This document shows, piece after piece, positions 19,540 to 29,378 of a DNA stretch of 64,000 bases (its first letter is position 1; every line of letters begins with the position of its first letter). The stretch is from Caulobacter hibisci (GTDB lineage: Bacteria > Pseudomonadota > Alphaproteobacteria > Caulobacterales > Caulobacteraceae), in contig NZ_JADWOX010000001.1 in assembly GCF_016135805.1 (NCBI RefSeq), forward strand, positions 434,001-498,000, given 5' to 3'. Below the pieces are notes generated by a model. The model had not been told where the DNA came from. It worked only from the letters and a program-made list of their open reading frames with translations, and did not search any database. Made by a program: the position numbers and the translations under genes.

Positions 19540-20208
19540 TTGAGTCCGTCTACCGAGATCGCCGCCGGCCACGAGGCTGATGCGGGGGAAACCGAAGCCG
19601 TCACCAAGAACCTGGTGTTCACGGCCGCCGAGCGGCTGTTCGCCCTGCACGGCTTCCAGAACGTTTCGGTGCGCGACATCACCGCCGCGGCGGGCGTGAA
19701 CCTAGCGTCGGTGAACTATCACTTCGGCTCCAAGGACGCCCTGCTGTTCGACATCTTCAAGCGGCGCACGGCCGAGCTCAATCGCGAGCGGGCCAAGATG
19801 CTGCACGAGGCCAACGATCGGAACGAGGGCGCGCCGCCGGTGCGCGAGATCCTGGCGGCCCTGCTAACCCCGCCGCTGCGCTGGCTGGCGCCCGACCACG
19901 AGCGCCGCATCTCGCTGCAGTTCCTGATCCGGGCCCGCAGCGAGGGCACCGACGAGATCCGCACCGTGCTGAAGACCGACGTCTCGCACCTGCGCCGCTT
20001 CTCCGACGCCCTGCTGAAGGCGCGGCCTGATTTGTCGGCCGAAGACGTCTACTGGCGGCTGCACTTCACCCTGGGCATGCTGCACAACAACCGCTTCGCC
20101 GAGTTCGACCGGCTGAACGTGCTGTCGGAAGGCCAGACCAGCGAGGCGGACGTGGTGGCCCTGCTGGAGCGGATGCTGAGCTTCGCCGAGGCCGGGTTCG
20201 CGGCCTGA
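19540..20208 (+). CDS. TetR-family transcriptional regulator of the efflux operon
   Basis: 222 residues from a TTG at 19540, preceded by GGGGTAAAGGGGA at 7-9 bases; an in-frame ATG at 19450 exists but lacks a ribosome binding site. The N-terminal HTH is clear: LVFTAAERLFALHGFQNVSVRDITAAAGVNLASVNYHFGSKDALL. The C-terminal ligand domain is of the type found beside efflux systems. It is transcribed divergently from the EmrAB/NodT-like operon, so it is very probably its repressor, with the inducer unknown. Confidence 0.85.
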   Translation: MSPSTEIAAGHEADAGETEAVTKNLVFTAAERLFALHGFQNVSVRDITAAAGVNLASVNYHFGSKDALLFDIFKRRTAELNRERAKMLHEANDRNEGAPPVREILAALLTPPLRWLAPDHERRISLQFLIRARSEGTDEIRTVLKTDVSHLRRFSDALLKARPDLSAEDVYWRLHFTLGMLHNNRFAEFDRLNVLSEGQTSEADVVALLERMLSFAEAGFAA

Positions 20209-20218
20209 AGCCTTTTGT

Positions 20219-20353
20219 CCCGTCATTCCCGCCCTTGTGGCGGGAAACCCTGTTTCCGCCCGCACGTGCCGCGCAAGCGGATCGCTGGCGATCCGCCCCT
20301 ACCTCCCTTGCGGCTGACAGAGGGGTTCCCGCCACAAGGGCGGGAATGACGGG
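20219..20353. repeat. 135-bp inverted-repeat element, copy 2
   Basis: Same structure and length as copy 1: terminal inverted repeats beginning CCCGTCATTCCCGCCC at 20219 and ending at 20353, with GCGGATCGCTGGCGATCCGC at 20277-20296. Internal arms include GCGGCTGACAGAG, in the same orientation as copy 1. It starts 11 bases after the TetR stop. Confidence 0.9.
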
Positions 20354-20464
20354 CGGACAGGGGGAGAGGGTTTGCGAAACGCGCACCACCACCCATTCCG
20401 ATCACCTGCACGAATCACTGGTATGTGAGGAACGTTCGTCGTGTCAGCGGGTTAAGGTGGCCCC

Positions 20465-21361
20465 ATGGCTCGGCTCGGCATCACTCACGAGACGCATTAC
20501 AGCTACGAGCGCCCGGTGGCGTTCGGGCCGCATCGGCTGCTGATTCGGCCGCGCGACAGCCATGCCATCCGCATCGTCGAGGCCTCGCTGGCCACCTCGC
20601 TGCCGGGGCAGAGGCGCTGGTCGTACGACGCCAACGGCAATTGCGTCTGCACCTTCCAGCCGGAGGGCAAGGCCAACCACCTGACCATCACCAGCCGCCT
20701 GGTCATCGACCGCTTTCCCGCGCCCCTGACCGACTCCGCGGTGGCCGACCCACACACCGTCTCGCCGATCGTCTACGGCCGCGAGGACCGGGCGGTGCTG
20801 GACCCGTTCATCCGTCCCGCCACCGAGGACGCCGACCGGGTGATGCTGCGTTGGCTGCGCGAGCAGATGGAGCGGCCCGACGAGCCGGCGCTGGACTTCC
20901 TGCTGCGGCTCAATGCGACGATCCACGACCAGTTCGAGTACCAGGCCCGCGCGGCCGAGGGCACCCAGAGCCCGGCCCTGACCGTGGCGCGCGGCGTGGG
21001 CACCTGTCGCGACTTCGCCTGGCTGATGGTCGAGGCGTTGCGGCGGCTGGGCTACGCGGCGGTGTTCGCCACCGGCTATCTGTACAGCCCCGGCCATGGC
21101 CAGAATCCCGGCGGCGGCAAGATCCGCGGGGCCGGCGCGACCCACGCCTGGTGCGAGGTGTTCCTGCCCGACCTGGGCTGGACCGAGTTCGACCCCACCA
21201 ACGGCATCGCCGAATCCGAGGACCTGATCCGGGTGGCCGCCACCCGCACGCCGGCCGAGGCTCTGCCGGTCTCGGGCACGGTGATCGGCGATCCGGGACT
21301 TTCCGAACTCAGCGTCGTCGTCGACGTGCAGCAGCTGGACGGGCTGTGCGAGGCGGCTTGA
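20465..21361 (+). CDS. Transglutaminase-like cysteine protease family protein
   Basis: 298 residues: an N-terminal bacterial transglutaminase-like beta domain (ITHETHYSYERPVAFGPHRLLIRPRDSH) and the transglutaminase core. The catalytic triad is present: Cys in GVGTCRDFAWLMVEALR, His in THAWCEVFLPDLGW and Asp in FDPTNG. No signal peptide, so it is cytosolic. Such proteins may be proteases or amidases and often accompany ATP-grasp/alpha-E proteins, but no such neighbours are seen here. Substrate unknown. Confidence 0.88.
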   Translation: MARLGITHETHYSYERPVAFGPHRLLIRPRDSHAIRIVEASLATSLPGQRRWSYDANGNCVCTFQPEGKANHLTITSRLVIDRFPAPLTDSAVADPHTVSPIVYGREDRAVLDPFIRPATEDADRVMLRWLREQMERPDEPALDFLLRLNATIHDQFEYQARAAEGTQSPALTVARGVGTCRDFAWLMVEALRRLGYAAVFATGYLYSPGHGQNPGGGKIRGAGATHAWCEVFLPDLGWTEFDPTNGIAESEDLIRVAATRTPAEALPVSGTVIGDPGLSELSVVVDVQQLDGLCEAA

Positions 21362-21425
21362 GGAAGATCAACGAGACGCGCGGTTAGGGCGCGCAGACTA
21401 AGACTTGCAGATGGGAGGCGTCGCC

Positions 21426-21575
21426 ATGATCAAGATGTTCCAGCACCAGAAGCCGATGACCGACTTCGCGTTTTCGAAGTCGGAACCCAAGGCCCAGCAC
21501 GGCCAGAAGCCGGCCAAGGAATGCGTCGAGCTGAAGGACGAGAAGCGATCGTTCGAGCCGCGTCCGGGGCATTGA
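21426..21575 (+). CDS. Small 49-residue protein of unknown function
   Basis: ATG 21426 has a strong GGGAGG (21413-21418) 7 bases upstream. The product is highly charged and lysine-rich, with one cysteine (residue 33), no hydrophobic segment and the end SFEPRPGH. Codon use looks like that of neighbouring genes. It is 64 bases after the transglutaminase gene. No homologue recognised; the case rests on the ribosome binding site and codon bias. Confidence 0.55.
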   Translation: MIKMFQHQKPMTDFAFSKSEPKAQHGQKPAKECVELKDEKRSFEPRPGH

Positions 21576-21600
21576 GCGAGGCGGTCTCCATCTCTCAGCT

Positions 21601-21689
21601 GTCATCGCCCGCTTCATGCGGGCAACCCAAGCTGAGTTGGCTCCATACTGACGCGCCGCTTGGGTCGCCCGGACAAGCCGGGCGATGAC
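21601..21689. repeat. GTCATCGCCCG inverted-repeat element, copy A
   Basis: 89-bp element with ends GTCATCGCCCG...CGGGCGATGAC. Each end folds on itself (CGCCCGCTTCATGCGGGC and GCCCGGACAAGCCGGGC), and inner arms ACCCAAGC and GCTTGGGT pair across the middle. A related element lies at 61101-61194. Confidence 0.8.
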
Positions 21690-21704
21690 TTTCAGAAATG
21701 GATG

Positions 21705-22217
21705 TCACCCCCGCCGCAGGATGAACTCCAGGTCCTGCACCCGGCCGACCGGGAAGAAGTATTCGCCGACCTTCTCGAAACCCAGCCGGCCGTAGAGGCG
21801 CTGGGCGCCGTAGTTCTCGGACCAGACGCCGATCCACAGCGGGCGCGGGCCGTCCTGTTCGAGCCAGTCCAGGGCTGTGTTCAGCAGCAGCGAACCGGCG
21901 CCGCCGCCCTGGTGGGCCTTGAGCACATAGATTCGGTAGAGCTCGCCATGGCCCGGCTGGACGTCGGGGTGGGGCAGGTCGCAGGGGCCGGCCAGGGCGT
22001 AGCCGATCGCGTCCCCGTCCTTTTCCAGGATCCAGCAGGCCTTGTCGGGATTGGCGAGGTCGCGCTGCGTGCGCTCCAGGCCGTAGGCATAGGCCAGGAA
22101 GGTCTCCAGGTCCTCGGGCGGATAGAGGTGCGCGAAGGTCTCGGTGAAGGTGCGCGCCCCCAGGGCGGACAGGATCGGGGCGTCTTCGGCGACGGCGCGG
22201 CGCAGGGTCGTGCTCAT
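21705..22217 (-). CDS. GNAT-family N-acetyltransferase
   Basis: 170 residues with the GNAT fold: acetyl-CoA-binding motif A in ELYRIYVLKAHQGGGAGSLLLNTALDWLEQ (Q-x-x-G-x-G/A) and the C-terminal GVWSENYGAQRLYGRLGFEKVGEYFFPVG. The end RVQDLEFILRR is typical of small-molecule or ribosomal-protein acetyltransferases of this type. ATG 22217 is preferred over an upstream in-frame start (22307) that adds a non-conserved basic extension. Substrate not predictable. Confidence 0.88.
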   Translation of the reverse strand: MSTTLRRAVAEDAPILSALGARTFTETFAHLYPPEDLETFLAYAYGLERTQRDLANPDKACWILEKDGDAIGYALAGPCDLPHPDVQPGHGELYRIYVLKAHQGGGAGSLLLNTALDWLEQDGPRPLWIGVWSENYGAQRLYGRLGFEKVGEYFFPVGRVQDLEFILRRG

Positions 22218-22388
22218 GGCGCAGGTGATGCCTCGAAAAAGGCGGGGCGGACAAGCGCCGTCGCGCGTTTTCGAAAAGCGATTGGTCTTATGGCGACCGG
22301 CCGACAAACCGCCTAGGTAGGGGCCGCGCTACCGGTCGCCCAAGGGGCCTGGTCGACCGCGTGCTTGCCAAGCGCGCACGGGCGTGTC

Positions 22389-22404
22389 ATGACAACGTTG
22401 TCAT
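22389..22404 (+). promoter_or_regulatory. LacI-type operator before zwf
   Basis: Perfect 16-bp palindrome ATGACAACGTTGTCAT, with the central CG typical of LacI-family operators, 15 bases before the zwf start. It differs at only two positions from TTGACAAGGTTGTCAT (27579-27594) in front of the LacI-family gene that follows this operon. Confidence 0.75.
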
Positions 22405-22418
22405 AGGGTGGACGAAAA

Positions 22419-23885
22419 GTGACCAAGAAAAAGACCGAGAACGGCGAAACGGGCCGCGAGGTTTTGGTGCTGCTTGGCGGCGCCGGCGATCTGGCCCTGC
22501 GCATGCTGCTGCCATCGCTGTATTTCCTGGAAGTCGACCGGCTGCTGCCGCACGACCTGAAGATTTTCGGCGTCGCCCGCGGCGATCACGACGCGGCCAG
22601 CTATCGCAAGCTGGTGCGCGAACACCTGGGCAAGCGGGCCAATGTCGAAGAGGCCGCCTGGGAGCGCCTGGCCGCCCGCCTCGACTACCTCTCGGTCGAC
22701 ATCACCAAGGAAGAGGGGGCTCAGGCCCTGGCCGACAAGATCGGCGCGCACGACTCGCTGGTGGTGTTCTTCGCCGTCTCGCCCAGCCTCTATCCACCCG
22801 CCTGCCTGGCGCTGCAGGCCGCCGGCCTGACCGGCCCCTCGACGCGCCTGATCCTTGAAAAGCCGATCGGCCGCGATCTCGAGAGCTCGAAGATCACCAA
22901 CGCCGCCGTCGGCGCCGTGGTCGACGAGAGCCAGATCTTCCGCATCGACCACTATCTGGGCAAGGAGACGGTCCAGAACCTGACGGCCCTGCGGTTCGCC
23001 AACGTGCTGTTCGAGCCGCTGTGGGACCACAACTCGATCGACCACGTCCAGATCACCATCGCCGAGACCGAGAAGGTCGGCGACCGCTGGCCCTATTACG
23101 ACGAGTACGGCGCCCTGCGCGACATGCTGCAGAACCACCTGCTGCAACTGCTGTGCCTGGTGGCGATGGAGGCCCCGTCGGGCTTCGACCCCGACGCCGT
23201 GCGCGACGAGAAGGTCAAGGTGCTGCGCAGCTTGCGGCCCTTCGACAAGGAGAACGTGGCGCACGACACCGTCCGCGGCCAGTACGTGGCCGGGGTGGTC
23301 GAGGGCACGGCCCGCACGGGCTATCTCGACGAGGTGGGCAAGGGCTCCAAGACCGAGACCTTCGTGGCCATGAAGGTGGCCATCGACAACTGGCGCTGGG
23401 CCGGCGTGCCATTCTTCCTGCGCACCGGCAAGAACCTGCCCGACCGCCGCACCCAGATCGTCGTGCAGTTCAAGCCCGTGCCGCACAACATCTTCGGCCA
23501 GGTGACCCAGGGCGAGATGCAGGCCAACCGCCTGGTCATCGACCTGCAGCCGGAAGAAGACATCTCGCTGAGCGTGATGACCAAGCGTCCGGGCCTGTCG
23601 GAAGAGGGCATGCGGCTGCAGTCGCTGTCGCTGAAGCTGAACATGGCCGCCCCGGGCAGCCGTCGCCGGATCGCCTACGAGAAGCTGCTGCTGGACGCCT
23701 TCCGCGGCGACCGCACCCTGTTCGTCCGTCGCGACGAGGTCGAGGCCGCGTGGCGGTTCGTCGACGGCGTGGCCAAGGCCTGGGCCGAGGCCGGCATCGA
23801 GCCGGCGCCCTATGCCGCCGGCACCTGGGGTCCGCCCAGCGCCGCCTCGCTGATCGCGCCGCAGGGCCGGGCCTGGAAATCGTGA
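22419..23885 (+). CDS. zwf: Glucose-6-phosphate 1-dehydrogenase
   Basis: 488-residue enzyme oxidising glucose 6-phosphate to 6-phosphogluconolactone with NAD(P). N-terminal dinucleotide fold VLLGGAGDLALRMLLPSLY, the substrate-binding signature RIDHYLGKETVQN, and EKPIGRDLESS are present. It starts with GTG and heads the Entner-Doudoroff operon zwf-pgl-edd-glk. Its stop and the pgl start share a base (TGATG). The palindrome just upstream indicates LacI-type repression. Confidence 0.97.
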   Translation: MTKKKTENGETGREVLVLLGGAGDLALRMLLPSLYFLEVDRLLPHDLKIFGVARGDHDAASYRKLVREHLGKRANVEEAAWERLAARLDYLSVDITKEEGAQALADKIGAHDSLVVFFAVSPSLYPPACLALQAAGLTGPSTRLILEKPIGRDLESSKITNAAVGAVVDESQIFRIDHYLGKETVQNLTALRFANVLFEPLWDHNSIDHVQITIAETEKVGDRWPYYDEYGALRDMLQNHLLQLLCLVAMEAPSGFDPDAVRDEKVKVLRSLRPFDKENVAHDTVRGQYVAGVVEGTARTGYLDEVGKGSKTETFVAMKVAIDNWRWAGVPFFLRTGKNLPDRRTQIVVQFKPVPHNIFGQVTQGEMQANRLVIDLQPEEDISLSVMTKRPGLSEEGMRLQSLSLKLNMAAPGSRRRIAYEKLLLDAFRGDRTLFVRRDEVEAAWRFVDGVAKAWAEAGIEPAPYAAGTWGPPSAASLIAPQGRAWKS

Positions 23886-24586
23886 TGGGTGCGCGCAACA
23901 TGCCCAAGATCGAAGTCTTCCCGACCCGCGACGCCCTGTACGACGCCGCGGCCTCGACCCTGGCCAACGCCCTGACCACCACGGTGGCCAGCCACGGCAA
24001 GGCCGGCTTCGCCGCCACCGGCGGCAGCACGCCCGAGCCGGTCTATCAGCGCCTGTCCACCCTGACCCTGCCCTGGGACAAGGTGACGGTGACCCTGACC
24101 GACGAGCGCTTCGTGCCCGCCTCGGACCCGAGCAGCAATGAGGGCCTCGTGCGCCGCTCGCTGTTGCAGGGCGAGGCCGCCAAGGCCGGTTTCGCGCCGC
24201 TCTATGCCGACCCGGCCTCGCCGGAAGCCGCGGCCGACGCGGCGCAAGCCGGCGTGGCCGAGGCCCTGCCGTTCGGCGTAACCCTGCTGGGCGTCGGCGG
24301 CGACGGCCACTTCGCCTCGCTGTTCCCCGGCAACCCGGTTCTGTCCGAGGGTCTGGACCTGGAGACCGAGCGTCTGGTGCTGGCCGTGCCGAAAGGCGAG
24401 CCGGCCCCGGACCTTCCTCGGATCAGCCTGACCTTCAAGGCGTTGATTCAAACGTCGCTGATCGTCCTGCTCGTCACGGGCGAGGCCAAGCGCAAGCTGC
24501 TGGAAGGCCCGGTCGATCCGAGCCTGCCGGTGGCCAGGATTCTCGATCAGGACCGCGTGCCGGTCCGCATTCTCTGGGCGGAGTAG
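23885..24586 (+). CDS. pgl: 6-phosphogluconolactonase
   Basis: 233 residues, DevB/Pgl family. Hydrolyses the lactone made by Zwf to 6-phosphogluconate. Motifs: [38 protein letters not shown] and [16 protein letters not shown]. The ATG at 23885 overlaps the zwf stop; a second ATG at 23900 (MPKIEVF) is also plausible. Four bases separate it from edd. Confidence 0.95.
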   Translation: MGARNMPKIEVFPTRDALYDAAASTLANALTTTVASHGKAGFAATGGSTPEPVYQRLSTLTLPWDKVTVTLTDERFVPASDPSSNEGLVRRSLLQGEAAKAGFAPLYADPASPEAAADAAQAGVAEALPFGVTLLGVGGDGHFASLFPGNPVLSEGLDLETERLVLAVPKGEPAPDLPRISLTFKALIQTSLIVLLVTGEAKRKLLEGPVDPSLPVARILDQDRVPVRILWAE

Positions 24587-24590
24587 TCAG

Positions 24591-26402
<1,812 letters not shown>

Positions 26403-26419
26403 AGGGAACGGGAAACCCA

Positions 26420-27409
26420 ATGAACGGCGCCAACGCAAATGGTCTGGGTTTGGTCGGGGACATCGGCGGCACCAACGCCCGCTTCGCCCTGGTCGACTTC
26501 GACGGTCCCGATCCCCGGCTGATCGAGCCCACCGCCTATAAGGGCGCGGACTACGACACGGCCGAGGACGCCATCGAGGACTACCTGGCCAAGGTGGGGG
26601 TCAAGCACCCCGACCAGGCCGTGGTCGCGGTGGCCGGCCCGATCGAGCATGGCGCCGTTCACTTCACCAACATCGACTGGAAGCTGTCGGAAGACAGCCT
26701 GCGTCGCACGGGCGGGTTCCGTAACGCCCGGCTGATCAACGACTTCACGGCCCAGGCCCTGGCCGCGCCGCGCCTATCGCCGAAGGACCTGCGCCAGCTT
26801 GGCCCGCTGCCGACCTCGGGCGAAGGGGATCTGGCGATCATCGGCCCGGGCACGGGCTTTGGCGCCGCCGGCATGGTGCGTCGCCATGGCTGCGACACGC
26901 CCCTGACCACCGAGGGCGGCCATATCTCGTTCGCGCCGGTCGACGACCTCGAGATCGAGATCCTGCGCGGCCTGCAGGCGATGTACGGCCGCGTGTCGGT
27001 CGAGCGCATCCTGGCGGGCCAGGGCATGGAGGACCTGCACGTCCTGCTGGCCAAGATCGAGGGCCGTCCGGTCGAGGAGCTGGCCGCCAAGGCCATCACC
27101 GAAGGCGCCGTGGCCGGCCGCGAATGCTGCAAGACCACGGTCGAGCGGTTCTGCGCCATTCTCGGCTCGACGGCGGGGGATCTGGCCCTGGCGCTCGGCG
27201 CGCGGGGCGGGGTGTTCATCGCCGGCGGCATCGCGCCCCGGATCGTCGACCTGCTGGAAGCCAGCGCCTTCCGCGCCCGCTTCGAGGCCAAGGGCCGGCT
27301 GTCGGACTATGTGAAGGCCATCCCGACCCACGTGATCTTGCATCCCCACACCGCCCTGATCGGCGCGGCGGTGGCGATGACGCCGGACGGGCAGGCTTCG
27401 ATTTCGTAG
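26420..27409 (+). CDS. glk: Glucokinase
   Basis: 329-residue ROK-independent (Glk) glucokinase, ATP-dependent, feeding Zwf. [20 protein letters not shown] is the phosphate-1 motif, [11 protein letters not shown] and [13 protein letters not shown] with [15 protein letters not shown] are family blocks, and [13 protein letters not shown] is the adenosine loop. It starts 17 bases after edd with AAAGGGAACGGGAAA upstream. Last gene of the operon. Confidence 0.96.
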   Translation: MNGANANGLGLVGDIGGTNARFALVDFDGPDPRLIEPTAYKGADYDTAEDAIEDYLAKVGVKHPDQAVVAVAGPIEHGAVHFTNIDWKLSEDSLRRTGGFRNARLINDFTAQALAAPRLSPKDLRQLGPLPTSGEGDLAIIGPGTGFGAAGMVRRHGCDTPLTTEGGHISFAPVDDLEIEILRGLQAMYGRVSVERILAGQGMEDLHVLLAKIEGRPVEELAAKAITEGAVAGRECCKTTVERFCAILGSTAGDLALALGARGGVFIAGGIAPRIVDLLEASAFRARFEAKGRLSDYVKAIPTHVILHPHTALIGAAVAMTPDGQASIS

Positions 27410-27421
27410 GGATTCTGTGCG

Positions 27422-27515
27422 TGGTCCTCGCCCTTCGACAAGCTCAGGGTGAGGACCATGGCCAGCATTCAGGACGTATAGAAACCTCATCCTGAGCCCG
27501 TCGAAGGACGAGGTT
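27422..27515. repeat. CCTTCGACAAGCTCAGG-type inverted-repeat element
   Basis: Between glk and the LacI gene: CCTTCGACAAGCTCAGG (27432-27448) and the inverse CCTGAGCCCGTCGAAGG (27491-27507), each flanked by short arms that fold back (CCTC/GAGG). This is a widespread bacterial intergenic palindrome type. It may protect the 3' end of the operon transcript; no clear T-run terminator was seen. Confidence 0.75.
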
Positions 27516-27578
27516 TCCGGCACGAGGCGCGCTCCCAAAACCTCCGTTTTCAGCACCCCCGTCCAAAAAGGGGTCGCC

Positions 27579-27594
27579 TTGACAAGGTTGTCAT
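27579..27594 (+). promoter_or_regulatory. LacI-type operator before the LacI-family gene
   Basis: TTGACAAGGTTGTCAT, a near-palindrome, 50 bases before the TTG start. It overlaps a good -35 (TTGACA, 27579-27584). Its likeness to the zwf operator suggests one regulator controls both and represses itself. Confidence 0.7.
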
Positions 27595-27643
27595 GGCCTG
27601 TTGTCTCGCTTGAAGGCTGAATCACGCCGCGCGAGGCCCCTAG

Positions 27644-28663
27644 TTGAACGCCAAGGTTACGATCCACGACGTCGCCCGCCTGTCGGGCGTATCGATCAAG
27701 ACCGTGTCGCGGGTGCTCAACCGCGAGCCCAACGTCAAGGCCGACACTCGTGACCGGGTGCAGGAGGCGGTGGCGTCGCTGAACTACCGGCCCAACATCT
27801 CGGCCCGCAGCCTCGCGGGCTCGAAGGCCTATCTGATCGGCGTGTTCTTCGACAACCCCAGCCCCGCCTACGTCACCGACGTGCAGCTGGGCGCCATCGG
27901 ACGCTGCCGGACGGAAGGCTATCACCTGATCGTCGAGCCGCTCGACTCGGCCGGCGACGTCGAGGAGCAGGTGGCGCCGATGCTGGCCACCCTGCGCATG
28001 GACGGGGTGATCCTGACCCCGCCGGTCTGCGACGACGCCCGGGTGCTGGCCGTGCTGGACGCCGAGGGCGTGCCGTATGTGCGGCTTTCGCCCGACAAGG
28101 ATCTCGACCGCTCGGCCTATGTGCGGATGGACGACGTGGCCGCCGCCTATGAGATGACCGCCCACCTGATCAAGCTGGGCCACAAGGACATCGCCTTCAT
28201 CAAGGGCCACCCCGACCACGGCGCGGCCCACCTGCGCTATGACGGCTATGCGAAAGCCATGGCCGAGCACGGCCTGGCGGTGCGCGACGACCGCGTGGCC
28301 CAGGGCTATTTCTCGTTCCGCTCGGGCTTCGAGGCGGCCGAGGTGCTGCTGGCCGGCGAGGACCGCCCGACCGCCATCTTCGCCTCCAACGACGACATGG
28401 CTCTGGGGGTCATGGCCGTGGCCAACCGCCTGCGGCTGAACGTGCCCGAGACCCTGTCGGTGGCCGGTTTCGACGACACGCCCGGCGCCAAGGTGGTGTG
28501 GCCGCAACTGACCACGGTGCGCCAGCCGATCCAGGCCATGGCGGCGGCGGCGGCCGACCTGCTGCTGAGCGGCGCGGCGCGCGTCGACGAGGGCTCCTCG
28601 CCGCCCTCGCGCCTGCTCGACTTCGATCTGGTGGTGCGGGAGTCGACGGGGCCGGCGGTCTGA
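27644..28663 (+). CDS. LacI-family regulator, probable Entner-Doudoroff operon repressor
   Basis: 339 residues. N-terminal LacI HTH (VTIHDVARLSGVSIKTVSRVLNREPNVKADTRDRVQEA) with the hinge LNYRPNISARSLAGSKAYLIG, then a periplasmic-binding-protein-like effector domain to about 335. TTG 27644 is the only sensible start; it gives five residues before the HTH. It sits directly behind zwf-pgl-edd-glk, and matching operators precede both. Inference: it senses a pathway intermediate or glucose; effector not determinable from sequence. Confidence 0.88.
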   Translation: MNAKVTIHDVARLSGVSIKTVSRVLNREPNVKADTRDRVQEAVASLNYRPNISARSLAGSKAYLIGVFFDNPSPAYVTDVQLGAIGRCRTEGYHLIVEPLDSAGDVEEQVAPMLATLRMDGVILTPPVCDDARVLAVLDAEGVPYVRLSPDKDLDRSAYVRMDDVAAAYEMTAHLIKLGHKDIAFIKGHPDHGAAHLRYDGYAKAMAEHGLAVRDDRVAQGYFSFRSGFEAAEVLLAGEDRPTAIFASNDDMALGVMAVANRLRLNVPETLSVAGFDDTPGAKVVWPQLTTVRQPIQAMAAAAADLLLSGAARVDEGSSPPSRLLDFDLVVRESTGPAV

Positions 28664-28693
28664 AATTTCCAGCTTGAGGCGATAGATCGAGGT

Positions 28694-29221
28694 CTATTGC
28701 GACCCCGTGCCAGGCTTCCCAGTGTTCGATTGTGTCGTTGTCTTGCCCTTTTCGTCGAGCGTCGTAAAGGCTCGGTCGATTATGGAGCCGAGCATCTTTT
28801 CGTAAGATCCGTTTTGCAGATACCCGTTCATTTGAGCGTTACATATCTGCCAGGAAAGCTGCCTGACGACGTCCGATACTTCGGATCTTTCCACGGTTTT
28901 TGAGAGTAGCTCTGAGTATTCTTCCTTCAAAGCCTGCCCAGATTTGACGGATAGGTCGCTTTTCGCTGATCGAGCCGATATGGCGTCCGCCTGGGTTTCA
29001 GCGCAAATAATGTACGCCTTAATTTCTCCGTTGGATCCTAGAACGCGAGCGGCGCGCACTAGTCTTCGATCACCCGAAACGGTCTTGAGCTTATTGGGGC
29101 CTTTGTCCGTGTCGAGGTGGTCCGAGGTCACTGGACGGTTGAACACCTGATAGAGGGTGCCAGCGCATCCCGAGGTCATCAGAGCTGATACGCTAAGCAC
29201 CAAAAGGGGTAACAGTTTCAT
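28694..29221 (-). CDS. Lipoprotein of unknown function with atypical base composition
   Basis: 175 residues. Signal peptide MKLLPLLVLSVSALMTSGC with a good lipobox (TSGC, Cys 19). The rest is hydrophilic: a basic segment GPNKLKTVSGDRRLVRAARV, ICAETQADAISARSA, an acidic-polar helix and a disordered end rich in Thr, Gly and Gln. The DNA is clearly less G+C-rich than its neighbours and uses third-position A/T freely, suggesting recent acquisition. No homologue recognised. Upstream 29222-29378 is also AT-richer and holds its promoter. Confidence 0.75.
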   Translation of the reverse strand: MKLLPLLVLSVSALMTSGCAGTLYQVFNRPVTSDHLDTDKGPNKLKTVSGDRRLVRAARVLGSNGEIKAYIICAETQADAISARSAKSDLSVKSGQALKEEYSELLSKTVERSEVSDVVRQLSWQICNAQMNGYLQNGSYEKMLGSIIDRAFTTLDEKGKTTTQSNTGKPGTGSQ

Positions 29222-29378
29222 TTCACCCTCCTCTGAAAGCTAGAGCTTAGGTCGCCCACTGAGTGAGTTATTGAATAATTCAACCATGTGGTGATTTGCG
29301 TGCGGCCCAACGATAGGTCGGGTAGACCGCGAACTTTCGGATGACGAGGGTTTGAGTTTCGGAAGGGCGGCCGGCGGC

